Assembly (NCBI RefSeq): GCF_020283565.1
Contig: NC_060065.1
Location: 22,122,409 to 22,186,408 of the forward strand
Length of the DNA stretch: 64,000 nucleotides
DNA from: Trifolium pratense
Taxonomy: Eukaryota; Streptophyta; Magnoliopsida; Fabales; Fabaceae
Direction of reading: 5' to 3'
Below are positions 42,449-54,580 of this stretch, one piece after another; position 1 is the first letter of the stretch; every line of letters starts with the position of its first letter. Both the position numbers and the translations under genes were made by a program. The notes beneath the pieces were generated by a model. It was not told where the DNA came from. It did no database searches and was given only the letters and a program-made list of their open reading frames with translations.

Positions 42449-45400
42449 TCACTCTGAGTTTCCTTTGTCATCATCTAACCAGAAACAGTTAATTAATTTC
42501 CTTTTTTTATAAGACAATGAGAAAGAGGATGAAGAAGAGGAAGATGGGGATGATGATGATGATGATGATGAGACATTGGACCACCTTTGGGTTTGAGTTG
42601 TCACTCGCAACTGTGGCAATACTTTAGGGGGATTTCTTCTGTTATTACTTATCATAATTTCTTGCATCCACTCATAGCACCCTATAATTTTTTCCTGCAA
42701 TACACATGTGTTTTGGAAAATATATAAATAAACCCATAATTATGTTTTAGTTCTTTTTGTCATAAATTTAGCACATTACTATATACTATGCTTACTTTTT
42801 TTAATCCTTCACACCATGATTCAGCATGCTCAGGCTTAACATAAGACCAATTAGGAATTTCATTAGCTGCAGAGAGTATGGAAGCTGCAGCAATGCATGA
42901 TGGCAAATAAGCAAGAAATCCAGCATCTGCAGACAGAGTATTTAAACATGAAATTCATTAACCTTGAAAAAGCACAACAAAGATCATCACATCATAGTTT
43001 TAAATGCAATCGTAATTACGGTTGCAATATTAAAATTTTAGAGAATTTTGCAATGACATTGCAACAGTAGTTGCGGCTGCATTTTGCAATAATCACTTCT
43101 CTCCACTCTTTCTGCAATCTTTATGAATCAGTTAGTTAACCGTTACTCCGTACATATTCAATCAAGCAACTATTGTGTTATCTACATTTTCTAGCATTGT
43201 GAAAGGGTAAAGAAATAGATTAATACCTTGGATATTAGACGAGATGATTTCTGTAGCACGTGAAATAAGGAAGTGAGTGAAAGTTCCGGTTGAATCTAGC
43301 TTGCACGCAAAGAAACCGAGGAAGCTAAGTGGGGTAACTGATCTTAGCCTCCAATCCAAAATAGTCAGAACAAGTAGCTCCATTCTAAGAATCGTTCTCG
43401 GTTGAAATATGTATTTGGCACCTTCAATCTGCATTTTGTATTAATATCCATTACAAATGAGTTAGTATCAGTATCACTACATGCATTGACATGTCAAATT
43501 ATTGAACATGGAGTTCTAATCATTAATATTAAATAATTTATACCTGAAGGTCCAAGAGAGAAGGAACCAGGGGTTCCTCCATCTTTGCTGCTAAAGACAA
43601 ACATGCAACAGATAAAAGTTGCGGAGGCCATTCCTTTGATTCCTGTTAACATAAATTATAGTATATTATTATCATTATCTGATCACCATAATAGTTTATT
43701 GAGCAACACTTGTGTGGGCACAAGCTTAAATAAAAAGGACGTGGACACACACACATTTGCTTATTTAAAAAATAAACATTATTTAATTCATTTTCTCTTT
43801 TACTTTTTTATACTTACTGGTGTGTGCTCAAGTCCTTTTTATTAAGAATTGTGACTAACCAAGTGTTGCTCTAGTAGTACAACTACTACTATTTGTTTAT
43901 AAGTCCAAATCAATGATTAATGAAACAGTATCTAGTAGTAAATTTTAGATTCAACAAAAATGATATCCCAAATAATCGAATTTCCTTGGGCATAACAATT
44001 GGGATTCCACCAATCGTTAGTTGGTTCAGTGGTGATTGGCACTGAACTTGGTAGGGAGGACTGCGGTTTGATCCCCCGCAATTACAATCGGAAGGGGGCT
44101 GGAACCACTTGATGCCAGAACTGACCCCCGAATCACATTCAACTGACAGTGAAAGCCAAAAAATAAAAATTAAACAATTGGGATTCCTTCCATGAGATCC
44201 AACTCGTTTGTAACATAACTTTTGTTAAAATATGTGTATCTGACAAGTTCATTTTCATCTCTATATCTATCTTCTTCTTTTTTTTTTTTGGTATAGTCTA
44301 TCTTCTACTTTTTAGTTTCTACCTTTTATACACGGCTTAATTAGTTAAATGGTCCCTTAAAGACATTTTAGGTTTTACAATGGTCCCTTAAAGAAAAAAA
44401 AGTCTGATTTGGTCCCTTAATGATCAATCTGTTAATCAAACAAGTCCTTTCTGTTAAAATTTCTCAAAAAACGTTAACTTCTAAATGGGTCCTGATCTAC
44501 TACAGTAAGGAATATGACCAAATACCAATTTCCTTAACAGATATGTGACATGTGTTATTTAAAATTTCTAATGGTTCAGATTGAAAGTTTTAAAAGAAAT
44601 ATTTTTTAAATAAAATAGAATAAGAATAATAATAATAGTTCTGTAAAAAAAAATAAAATAAGAATTGATAGTTCAGATTCATCATCCCTAAGTTTCAACC
44701 CAGCAGCAACCATCCTCCGCCGCATCTCCGCCTCATCTCTGCCTTCCAGGACAACTAAATTTTAGAGAAATATAGTTGCTGCTTTATTTGAAAAGTCAAT
44801 CTACATATTGAGTCAAAAAATTGAAATGGGGAAAAATCAAAATATTATGAAATAACAATTTCAGATTGGGTTTTAGATCTACAATTTTAAACCCAAAGAA
44901 TGAGGAAAATGGTGGTGGTCGGATGGATTTAAAGACGGAGGGATTGTTGGAAGAAGAAAGAGAAAGAAGAGGTGTTGAAATTGTCGGATCTTATGTTGCA
45001 ATTGCAAGATTCTATACTGTGTAATAGCAACAGATACCTTAATCTACCACTTGTATGCTCTTTCTCATCCCACACAACTAAAAAAATATAATGGTGGTGG
45101 TGAGGGTTGTTTTTTGGGTTTTGAAAAAAAAAAATCTGGATTTTTTATGAATATTATGATGATGGTGATGAAGATGAAGAAGATGAAGAAAAGTAAAATA
45201 AATGAAGTGTTGGAGGTTCACTATTAGATATCATGGATTTGCAAGATTCAAAGATAGAGGTTTTAAGAAAAAGATCAAATGGTTATAATTAAAAAACATT
45301 AATGAGGTTTACGATGGACCATCTACAATGTTTGTGCACTTTATACATTTAGGGTTAAAATTTAACGGAAAGGACCATTTTGACTGACGGAGATGTCTTT

Positions 45401-46885
45401 AAGGGACTAAAGTAGAACTTTTTTTCTTTAAGGGACCAATGTGAAACCAAAAATGTCTTTAAGGGACCAAAATACTAATTAAGCCTTTTATACACATTTA
45501 AAAATACACACAAAAAACGCATGATAACAAATTTGATGACAAAATTTTGATATTCGAGTTCGTATTAAATAAAACTATAGTACCAAGAAAACAAAATGAT
45601 TTATGAAAATTTATTGGTGCAAGCACTTACTAGCAAGACTTTCCCATGTTTGAAAAGTCAACACTGCATACGAAACATTTGTTTGCATAATTTCTTTTGA
45701 CGTTTGAAAACTCAAAATCAACATATTCTTAGGGTCCGTTTGGCCTAACTTTTTTTTGAGCTTATGCAATATAAATTAAATTTTATGTTATTTTATAAGT
45801 TCACAGTAGTGAAAATTATAATTTTATAAGCTATTTTATCATAATCTAGCTTGACAAACTTATAATAATATATAAAAATTGAATAACTTGTTTACATAAA
45901 CTCTAAATAAGAGAAAAAAAAGTCAGATCAAACGAACATTAATACTACCGCTTTGTACGATAGTACTCTCTCCGATCTTTTTATAAGAAATAGTTCACCT
46001 TTTTAGATTTATTAAATAAACAATTTATTTGATCCATATTATAGACCCCATGCATAATTTATTCAATTAATCTTGAAAATTGAATTGTCTCTTATAAAAA
46101 GAGACTAGAGGGAGTAATCAACTTCACATTTGCAACAAAAATTTGTCCCTAATTCAACATTAACAACTCTTTCTGCAATTATACCCTCAATTCTAATTAT
46201 CGTGCATTTGTGACAATGATAGCCTAATAAAAGCATCTTCTCTTATATGGGAACTTAGCCATAGAGGGAATTTGAAGCAACAGTAAAGCAGACGAAAAAC
46301 GAGAACTCACCGGAAGAGGTCGAGAATCCAAAAACCGATCCATATAGTTAACGGAAAGGTACGCAGTCAACGGCTGAAATCCATAGTACGCGTGTACCTG
46401 TAAAAAAAAGCGCGCATTATAACGCCGTCAACCATTATTCATCGACGCCGATTAGAAGAACCGGTAGTAACGATGAGGATCTAGAATTTCCGTTACGGAG
46501 AAACTGTTACAGAACGCGCACGCGGGTCAACTTGGGATGAAGTAGTTCAATGAGTGGCATTAATGTAATATGAATGAAACAGAGGGCTATATTGAAATTG
46601 TTTTTGTTTTACCTTGAGAATCCATGCAATGGATTCTTCTCTGGCGTTGGCAACTGGAGAGTGAGATTGGAATCTTGAAAAGTAATCGAATCCGGTAACG
46701 AACTTACGCTCGTCTTCGATGAAAACAGCAATGGACTCCTCCTCCTCCTCTTCCAATGCGAATGATGACAACGACGGCGATGATGAATCGAGATCGGAGG
46801 AGTATTCAGTCGAATCTACGGTTAAGATTCCAGTGGTTTCCTCGCCGCAGAAGAGTTTGCAATCGGAGATACAAGACAGCGACAT
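42449..46885 (-). CDS. CYCD1: D1-type cyclin (CYCD1), six exons
   Basis: Minus-strand exons: 46885-46613, 46397-46311, 43642-43544, 43428-43227, 42926-42796 and 42694-42449; all introns are GT-AG and join in frame to about 345 residues. The retinoblastoma-binding LFCGE (LxCxE) lies at residues 11-15. The cyclin box follows (FIEDERKFVTGFDYFSRF, AREESIAWILK, AYYGFQPLTAYLSVNYMDRF, SVACLSLAAKMEE, RMELLVLTILDWRLRSVTP). The tail has two Ser runs and KKRKL. It matches plant CYCD1 closely. It acts with CDKA in the nucleus to release E2F-driven G1/S genes. In-frame Met codons at 46918 and 46984 are possible upstream starts. Intron 2 (2.67 kb) is full of transposable elements. All exons are unbroken, so the gene is probably active. 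Confidence 0.93.
43701..43871. mobile_element. MITE (family 1) in cyclin intron 2
   Basis: Inverted arms GAGCAACACTTG(...)GGGCACAAGCTTAAAT and their return ending CAAGTGTTGCTC. Same layout as 39442-39623. It lies about 60 bases upstream of exon 3 in gene sense. Confidence 0.7.
44009..44172 (+). mobile_element. tRNA-derived SINE in cyclin intron 2
   Basis: CGTTAGTTGGTTCAGTGGTG box-A-like start, GGTTTGATCCCC box-B-like motif, A-rich tail. The 15-base duplication AACAATTGGGATTCC at 43994-44008 and 44173-44187 is perfect, so the insertion is fairly recent. Antisense to the cyclin. Confidence 0.85.
44334..45485. mobile_element. Long-TIR (Mutator-like) element in cyclin intron 2
   Basis: Inverted repeats of about 60-75 bases (GGCTTAATTAGTTAAATGGT and GGTCCCTTAAAGACATTTT) end in GGCTTAATTAG and CTAATTAAGCC. 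TTTTATACAC is duplicated at 44324-44333 and 45486-45495, a length near that of Mutator-like elements. The inside is non-coding, 1152 bp in all, with a GAAGAT-rich patch. Confidence 0.75.
45731..45940. mobile_element. MITE in cyclin intron 2
   Basis: AGGGTCCGTTTGGCCTAAC at the left is partly mirrored by GTCAGATCAAACGAAC at the right, about 210 bp apart with an AT-rich centre. The superfamily is not settled. Confidence 0.45.
45966..46114. mobile_element. Stowaway-like MITE in cyclin intron 2
   Basis: CTCTCTCCGATCTTTTTATAAG and its inverse CTTATAAAAAGAGACTAGAG-GGAG bound 149 bases, with TA on both sides (45964-45965, 46115-46116), as for Tc1/mariner-type MITEs. Confidence 0.75.
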
Positions 46886-46984
46886 GAGGATCGCCGGTAA
46901 AGGCTCGTCGTCATTCATTGATGTGCCATGTGAATTCGCCGGAAATGTTGGGAATATATCGGCGGCGGGAGAGTGAGTATGCAC

Positions 46985-47148
46985 AGAGAGGGAGAGGAGT
47001 GAGTGTGGAAGAGAGTGGTTGGTTGGTGAGGAGAAAAAAGAATAGATACTGTCTTGGTTGGAAGGCTCTGCATCACTTTGTTTGATTATAAATATGCGCG
47101 CCTCCGTTGGATTTTTTTGATTTTATTGTACAATGATTTTTTTTATAT
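46985..47148 (-). promoter_or_regulatory. Remaining proximal promoter of the cyclin gene
   Basis: About 160 bases separate the upstream in-frame Met from the Helitron 3' end at 47149. A TATTTATAAT-type TATA candidate lies at about 47083-47095 on the minus strand next to GCGCGC. Assignment from position and sequence only. Confidence 0.35.
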
Positions 47149-47311
47149 CTAGAACATCGATCCGTGCGGTGCATGAATCTGATTAGCTGCAAGATATATA
47201 ATAATTAAATAAAATATGATAATTCCAATAATGTAAAGTATATGAAAAAAGTTGAGTAACATTAAACGATAGTTCGACAATAATTTTGGATAAATATTCA
47301 TACAAAGAAAA

Positions 47312-49440
47312 TTATGTTATATTACGAAAGATTTCCTTATAGACCACATTCGAAGTCTTAGTCGTATCTTCACTGTCGTCATCGATGATCAATATTTTTA
47401 ATCTTTTTCTAGAAGTAACTCTTGAAATTGAAACATACAACTGACCCTGTGAAAACACTGGCGACGGAAGATATATTCCAACATGCTTTAAAGATTGTCC
47501 CTGACTCTTATTAATAGTCATCGCAAAAGAAATCATTATAGGAAATTGTCTCCGTTGAAATTTAAAAGGAATTATCACGTCAGATGGTGTCCGAGAAAAT
47601 CTAGGTATGAAAACCTGATCACCAATATTACTTCCTGAAATAATTTTTCATTCAAGAGCACGTTTTTCCAATCTCGTAATAATAAGTCTTGTTTCATTGC
47701 ATAATACTAATTTTTGATTCAAATTCCTTAATAGCATAACTGGAACTCCAACTTTAAGTCTCAACTTGTGATTTGGAAGTCCCGACGTAGAAATTGTGTT
47801 CAAAAATTCGGAAGTATGAACATCATTCACTGTTTGACCGTCTACATTTTGTGTGAGTGGAGTATCATAACTCAAATATGTTTTTTCTTCACCAGAAATT
47901 AAATCTAATATATAATCATTTATTGTGTCGACTATTGAATTTTTAGGAGCTAGTATAGCTCTATTTTGGAAATACGTTATATCGTTCATGTTTTGTAAAA
48001 GTTGAGGATAAATGCTTTCAACGATAGAAGCAAGCGGATCACCTGAATTTGGAATCAATAAATTTGATGGAATGTCAAGTTTTAAAACATCGTCGTTGTC
48101 ATCTCCAATTTCTCCATCGCCAACACCCAAAACTCATTCAAAAAACAATCTTCTTTGTTCAACGTCTGCACTTGAAGCACCACCGAGAAGCCTCGTGTAT
48201 TTAGTCAATGTTAAAACTTCACAAAAATTCCAAAGAACCGAATAATTAATAGTAGCATGAACAACTTCTGGCCTTGTACCTTTGGGTATTACTGGTAGAA
48301 TTTGTCTAAAATCTCCGACAAAAACAACAACTTTTCCACCGAAGGGAATGTGTTTATTTTTTTCATCAACAGACTTGAGAATATCTTTTAAAGTTCGATC
48401 AACAGCTTCAAAACTGTGTTTGTGCATCATTGGTGTTTCATCCCATATAATGAGTTTTGCTTTTTGTATTAATAGCGCCAAAGTGTTTTTAGGAACTATG
48501 GTACATGTTGAAAACTCGTCAACATTTAGAGGAATACAAAATCTTGAATGTGTTGTTCTACCGCCAGGTATAAGCAATGCAGCGATCCCACTTGAGACAA
48601 TTGTTAAAACTATCTCACCTTTTGAGTGTAATGCGGCTGACATGGCCCTCCAGATAGATGTCTTCCCTGAACCGCCATAACCATAAAGAAAAAACACACC
48701 AGGTTTGTTTTCGTTAACTCTTGTCATGATTGTGTCATATACTTGACGTTGCTCTGAAGTCATAGTTGACATCAATCTAACATGTTCCTCAGCTAATGAT
48801 TGTCTGTTATAATTCAATTCGTCGTGTATTAAACTATTTTGTATATCATGAACTAATGATGTGTCTGCTCTAGGCATTGGAGGATAATCTTTTAAACTCT
48901 TCCCACAACTACGTAACATCATCTCAATATCTGCTAGTGCATATTGTATCAATTGATCATCGGTTAATATTAAATTTGCAATGTTAAAATCAAAATAATG
49001 AATGTGATTAGTGACATGACTATGGTTGTGTTTGGTTGTATTGCAAATAAAATTGATTTAGCATAATTGAGTTTGATAGATTTGATTTTGGTTAAAACTG
49101 AGTTCAACATAATTGGTTTATGTTTGGATACATTACCGTAAAAATAAAGGGTATTTATAAAAAAATATCAATTCTTTTTCCATTTATTTTTTTTTTGACA
49201 AAATTCTTTTTCCAATTTTAAAAAACTACAATTTAATAAACTGCATAATAAATAATTTAAAAAGTGATAGAAGCAAGGTTACATGAGTAAAAAAATAAAC
49301 AACTAATAAGTATGGTTTTATAGAAATAGGTGAAAATATTTTATACCTGGAGCACCAAGCAAGTGTCTCTGTTTGTGCAAAATGTCATCAATCAAATGAT
49401 GTGAAGTACTTGTCCAAACTATTTCTAAAGTTAACATAAA
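47312..49440 (-). pseudogene. Helitron PIF1-type helicase, broken
   Basis: The frame from about 48985 to 47315 has the helicase motifs in order: Walker A GYGGSGKT, Walker B LIIWDE, GDFRQILPV, the later GVPVMLLRNLNQ, and the C-terminal MTINKSQGQSLKHVGIYL with VSISRV. Two in-frame TGA codons break it, at about 48134 (after FFE) and about 47651 (after RALE); apart from these the frame runs through. A further exon-like piece (TSTSHHLIDDILHKQRH) lies at about 49345-49440, followed by a GT donor, so an intron or insertion separates it from the rest. In an intact element this enzyme unwinds DNA for rolling-circle transposition. The copy is recent but not functional. Confidence 0.85.
49020..49340. 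other. AT-rich stretch within or beside Helitron
   Basis: Separates two helicase exon-like parts. GTGTTTGGTTGTATTGCAAAT near 49028 and TTTATGTTTGGATACAT near 49120 resemble MITE ends, so it may be an insertion rather than an intron. Confidence 0.35.
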
Positions 49441-49499
49441 GTTTTAAAACAATATCGATTTCAGGAATAAAGATAATAAATCACAAAACAAAATGAATT

Positions 49500-49612
49500 T
49501 TTTTTTTTTGAAGAAGCTAAATTAGCCCACTCAAATTGGCACCAGAGAGAATCGAACCTCAGACCTCAAGAGGAGCACACGTCAATACCAATGCACCAAC
49601 CCAAGTGGGTTA
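49500..49612 (-). mobile_element. tRNA-derived SINE (second family)
   Basis: Minus-strand ACTTGGGTTGGTGCATTGG (box A region) and GGTTCGATTCTC (box B), ending in a poly-A shown as T-run at 49500-49511. Flanks AAAACAAAATGAA and AAAACAGAATGAA are a near-perfect target duplication. Confidence 0.8.
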
Positions 49613-49748
49613 AAACAGAATGAAATTTTATACACACCTCTGAGTAAATTAAGTCGAATTGTGGTGAAGTTGTTAACATGAGACATTGAAATGTGAAAGA
49701 TGCTTTTTATTAATAGATTTCAATATTGTTGAAGGTGTTATAGTATGA

Positions 49749-49749
<1 letters not shown>

Positions 49750-49827
<78 letters not shown>
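49750..49827. repeat. (TA)n microsatellite
   Basis: About 78 bases of uninterrupted TA repeats. Confidence 0.95.
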
Positions 49828-49828
<1 letters not shown>

Positions 49829-50218
49829 CTTTCCAAATCACACATGATAATAACTTTCTAAATCTCACATGATAATTATTCTCTAAATTTATGATCCGGT
49901 AGGAAAAAAAAACATGGATTAGGAAAGACATAAAAAATTTTCGTGATGAATAATATAGGCAACAATAATTTTGATATGATATACTTTTATACTTTTAAAA
50001 TGGATGGTGCTTATCAATTATTGCACATAATTTTAATCACAATTGATATACTTGCCATAGTGGTTGGAAATATTGCTTTGCATTGAAGGGTTGCAGATTT
50101 CAATTCTAGTCAAGACAAAATTATATTATTTTTTAATAAAAATTGCAAGATAAAATGGAGGGAAAACAAAGTAGGGTTTAAGGTTTGCTTGTGTATACAA
50201 GCATATAATATAAAAGAT

Positions 50219-50345
50219 TTAATTTATATGCACCGTGTGTAAAGTTATTTTACACATGTGTCCAATAATATACCGACATATTATGTATGATATTTAAAAA
50301 CACATGATGTGTCACATTCATTACACTGACAGTGCACAACAAATT
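50219..50345. mobile_element. MITE family 2, copy 1
   Basis: TTAATTTATATGCACCGTG(...)GTAAAGTTATTTTACAC on the left and CACTGACAGTGCAC on the right, with TGTCACATTCATT words inside. Same family as 51268-51442. Confidence 0.6.
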
Positions 50346-50439
50346 GGAGTGATCGGGTTTAGCTAGGATCTACTATTTTAATTACGGATTTAATTAGCCT
50401 AATATGTAACAAAAATAAATAAATAAATAATTGTAACAT

Positions 50440-50840
50440 TAAAAATTAGTTTAACAATAAATTTAGAAAAATGTTCATACAACAATCAATCGTTAGTTGG
50501 TTCAATGCTGATTGTCGCTGAACTTGGTAGGGAGGACCACGATTCGATTCCCCGTAACTGCGATCGGGAGGGGGTTGAAATCACTTGTGCCAGAACTGAT
50601 CCCGAACCAGATTAAACTGGTAGTGAAAAAAATGTTCATACAACAGAAATGATAGTATATTATGAAATACTTCTTTATATATGCTAGTACATTATAAGTC
50701 TTATTCGTATCTTCACCGTCTTTGTCGATAATCAATATTTTAATCATCTATAGAAGTAACTATTGAAATCGTAACATACAACTGACCATGTGAAAACATG
50801 AAATTAACTCCGTTGAAATTTAAAAGGAATTTGTTGAGTA
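50440..50840 (-). pseudogene. Relic of Helitron helicase C-terminus, split by a SINE
   Basis: The segments about 50440-50484 and 50645-50840 align base by base with about 47255-47570 of the Helitron: the regions TTCATACAA, GTCTTATTCGTATCTTCACC and AACATACAACTGACCATGTGA. Many changes and deletions make it non-coding. The SINE at 50485-50627 inserted into it. Confidence 0.7.
50485..50627 (+). mobile_element. tRNA-derived SINE with perfect target duplication
   Basis: CGTTAGTTGGTTCAATGCTG start, GATTCGATTCCCC box-B-like motif. The 18-base duplication AAAAATGTTCATACAACA at 50467-50484 and 50628-50645 is perfect. Confidence 0.88.
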
Positions 50841-51267
50841 AATATATCACAATAAAAAAAACCTTACAAAAATAAGAACTAAGTTTATAAAAAAATAAAT
50901 GTATAATAAAAGAAGTAAATGTATACCAAAAAAAAAAGAGTGACAAAAAAATGCTTATTAAAGTCGCACGATTTTTTAGGAAATTATGTATGAAATATAT
51001 GCATCTTTTGTGGATGTATAATAAACTCACATGATAATAATTTCCTCTAAAAGTCTAACATAATTTTTTTTTTACTAAAAAGTTTAACATAATTTGAGGA
51101 TGTATAATAAAGTCACTTACTCACTTGATAATAATTCTCTCTAAAGTCTAACATAATTTAGAGGAAATTATGGGTGAAGTATTTAATTTTTTAACGGAAT
51201 CATTTGAAGACATAATAAAGTCACTTTTTTTTTGGTTTATTCTGATACGTATATTTAGTGGAAGAGT
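50841..51267. other. AT-rich DNA, no gene
   Basis: Several direct repeats of the word AAGTCTAACATAATTT (about 51050-51160). No coding signs. Confidence 0.4.
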
Positions 51268-51442
51268 TTAATTGTCGTGCACTGTCGGTATAAAGATTCT
51301 TTACACATACATCCAATGATGCGTTGCCACATCATTTAATGAATGTGACACATCATGTATTTTTAAATACCATACATGATGTGTCAGTATATTATTGGAT
51401 GCATGTATAAAATAACTTTACACTGACGGTGCATATAAATTA
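51268..51442. mobile_element. MITE family 2, copy 2
   Basis: Inverted arms: TTAATTGTCGTGCACTGTCG on the left and CACTGACGGTGCATATAAATTAA on the right, about 175 bp. Both arms hold ATCCAATGATG/ATTATTGGATG words. Confidence 0.65.
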
Positions 51443-51899
51443 AGGGTCTTGTTAACATGTGCCCTAAGGGCACATGTAAGATATACCAAAATAGAAGCTT
51501 ATAATACTATTACTCATCTTTACCACTTAGATGATAACACATTTGGTGACAATTTGACAAAAACTAATAGTAGAGGACTCAAAGTTCTATATCAAACTAG
51601 TAATAGACCCGTGCGGTTATGATAATATTTTTTTAAGTTATAGTTTGGTAATCAAAATTGAAAGCAAATGTTTTTAAAATTTAAATGTATTTAATAAGTA
51701 TTTAGAATTTTGTTGGAAATATGCAGACAAATATATTTTTTGCAAAGTATTAATTATGAATTTTGATTAGTTTTAAAGGTAAAAATAGTTATATGGTGTA
51801 AAATTGTGAAAAGACATAAGATTCACTTTGAACATGCACCTAAAAGACATAAGATTTTCAATAGTTACATCATTCTCGTTAACCAAAAAAGAACATTGA

Positions 51900-52830
<931 letters not shown>

Positions 52831-53190
52831 AATTTTGAATAAGTGATGAGGGGAAAAATTTTAAATTTGAAATTTGGTGAGACATTGAGAGAAGCAAAAA
52901 GATGTCACATGTGTTTGTGGCTTAGATAACTTAGTTTCATTCAAACTGAAAAAGACATAAATGACATAGTGACTTGATTACAATGTAGAATAATGTAGAA
53001 TCTAGTTTGATAAAACACTTTTTCACTCACAAATGTCCCAAATGGCTCCTATGACTTGGTTTCATTTGAAAAGGAATGTACTTTTAGTTCAATCATCAAA
53101 TTTTTGGACATCAATTATCCTCACATGACAGTACCTTAAGAAAGGTAGTTTAGACTTATTCAGAACAATTAACTTTCTTATATTGATTAT

Positions 53191-53935
53191 TGTTCTGGTA
53201 AAAACTCAAAGGGGGTTGTATTACTGATTAAATGATGTGATTACACTTGGTTCAATCCCAACAACCCTGGGAGTTTATAAGTCAGATGAAGCTCTCCTTT
53301 ACGAATGAAAGTATGAAGCTATTTATAGACCGCTTAGTCTTCTTCTCCAAGCTAAGATTCCTAAAAATCCGGTCTTTAACGTCTTCTTCGGTGATGCCGC
53401 GTGAAAGTAGGGATGGTAACCTTGGTCTCCAAGCTATGGCGGTTGCGGGAAGTTGGTCTCTTCCTTCCCAAGTCAGCTGCTAACGCAAGGAAGAAGAAGA
53501 TATTTATAATAATACAGAATCCAACTTCCGGGCGTTGTCACGTGATTGTTGGTCACGCCTTGGCTATGTGTCGCCTAGTGGGTGTTTAGGGCTTGCTGGA
53601 TTTGGGCCTATCTTCCTTCTTATATTAATTGGGCTTGCTGGATATGTCTCTAAGCCCATTGCCCAGTCCACAGCCCCCCAAGCACGAAGTCCGTAGGAGT
53701 GAAGTGCTTGAATATGATTCAAATTTTCCCTCTAAAATTTATGGCGCGAGGTAAATTTTGTCACGTTTTTTCCCACTTTCTGGTGCACGTTCTTATACTT
53801 ATACGCCATATCTCTCAACCGCCTCTCCACTTACTGCTGCCACGATGAGATTTTTCTCTATAAAATGAAGCATTCGATGGTAGGATTAACTCATCATTTC
53901 TCACCTGCTCACTTTAAAAGTCTTCTTTTTACAGT
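53191..53935 (+). promoter_or_regulatory. LTR-like or promoter region before the ORF trio
   Basis: TGTTCTGGTAAAAACTCAAAGGGGG at 53191 looks like an LTR start, and CAGCCCCCCAAGCACGAAG with its GTGCTTG echo near 53685 resembles DNA seen in plant gypsy LTRs. No second LTR is in the window, so this stays inference. CTATAAAATG at about 53860 is a credible TATA box for the ORF at 53936. Confidence 0.4.
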
Positions 53936-54580
53936 ATGTCTCCCAAAAATCCTCCCTTTGAATGTGGTCAATCCCCCGCTTCTCCCGTCATTAAGCGGCT
54001 CCGGCGTATGTTGACCCTAAGAACGGAGGACCTAATGGACGATTTTGGTGAGTTCTCAGAATTCGTCAAAGAGCTGAATGATTATTGCTGGAGGTTGACC
54101 AAGGAGGAGAAGCGTTTTCTTGACAGTGTGTTGCGTCTGGAGAAAGAGTTAAAGGATAATGCATCCTTTGTGATTGCCGTGGAAAACGTTAAGGAGTGCC
54201 ATACCGAAGTTACTGAAGCCGTCGACAGCCAGATAAAGATCACGAAAGAGACCATGGATGTGCAGGAGGAGATCCTGGGTATATGCTTCAACGAAGAGCG
54301 AAGGGTAGATGACCGTTTGGCGATGTTGAACAAAGAGATGAAGCCGCTCCTGAAGAGAAAGAGGGCTCTTCAGGGTGAGATTAGGGATGATGTCACTAAG
54401 TTAATTTCCAGACGTCATTCTCTGGTGGACCTTTTGGACAAGCAGGGCGAGCTGAAAGAAGATTTGAAACCCATTGAAGAGAACATGGTGAAGGCGAAGA
54501 GGGTGAAACGGGCATTGGAGGAAATGCACCGTATCGCTATCGCCGATGCTGGTGAATTGGGAAGTTCTACCATGCCGTGA
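53936..54580 (+). CDS. Coiled-coil protein of unknown function (trio ORF 1)
   Basis: 214 residues from an ATG, with a TATA box about 75 bases upstream. After a Pro/Ser-rich start (MSPKNPPFECGQSPASP) nearly the whole chain is charged and helix-like with heptad-style Leu spacing (RFLDSVLRLEKELKD, LVDLLDKQGELKEDL), so a long coiled coil is likely. I do not recognise the family. Codon use and GC content are higher than in the flanking DNA. Its neighbours are two more small ORFs on the same strand. It may be part of a gypsy-type element (Tat/Ogre group elements carry extra ORFs) or a captured host gene. Confidence 0.5.
   Translation: MSPKNPPFECGQSPASPVIKRLRRMLTLRTEDLMDDFGEFSEFVKELNDYCWRLTKEEKRFLDSVLRLEKELKDNASFVIAVENVKECHTEVTEAVDSQIKITKETMDVQEEILGICFNEERRVDDRLAMLNKEMKPLLKRKRALQGEIRDDVTKLISRRHSLVDLLDKQGELKEDLKPIEENMVKAKRVKRALEEMHRIAIADAGELGSSTMP

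Larger units (their letters stand above)
47149..49440 (-). mobile_element. Helitron with PIF1-type helicase, 3' end at 47149
   Basis: The minus strand ends with a CGTGC/GCATG hairpin (loop GGT, one G-T pair) at about 47158-47175 and CTAG at 47149-47152, the Helitron 3' signature. The helicase described at 47312-49440 lies upstream in the same sense. No Rep/HUH domain and no 5' end were found, so the copy is truncated or continues unrecognised to the right. Confidence 0.65.

Noticed and set aside
46719..46976. Plus-strand frame of 85 residues opposite cyclin exon 1
   Set aside because: It is the antisense of the acidic, Ser-rich part of the cyclin, which has full family support.
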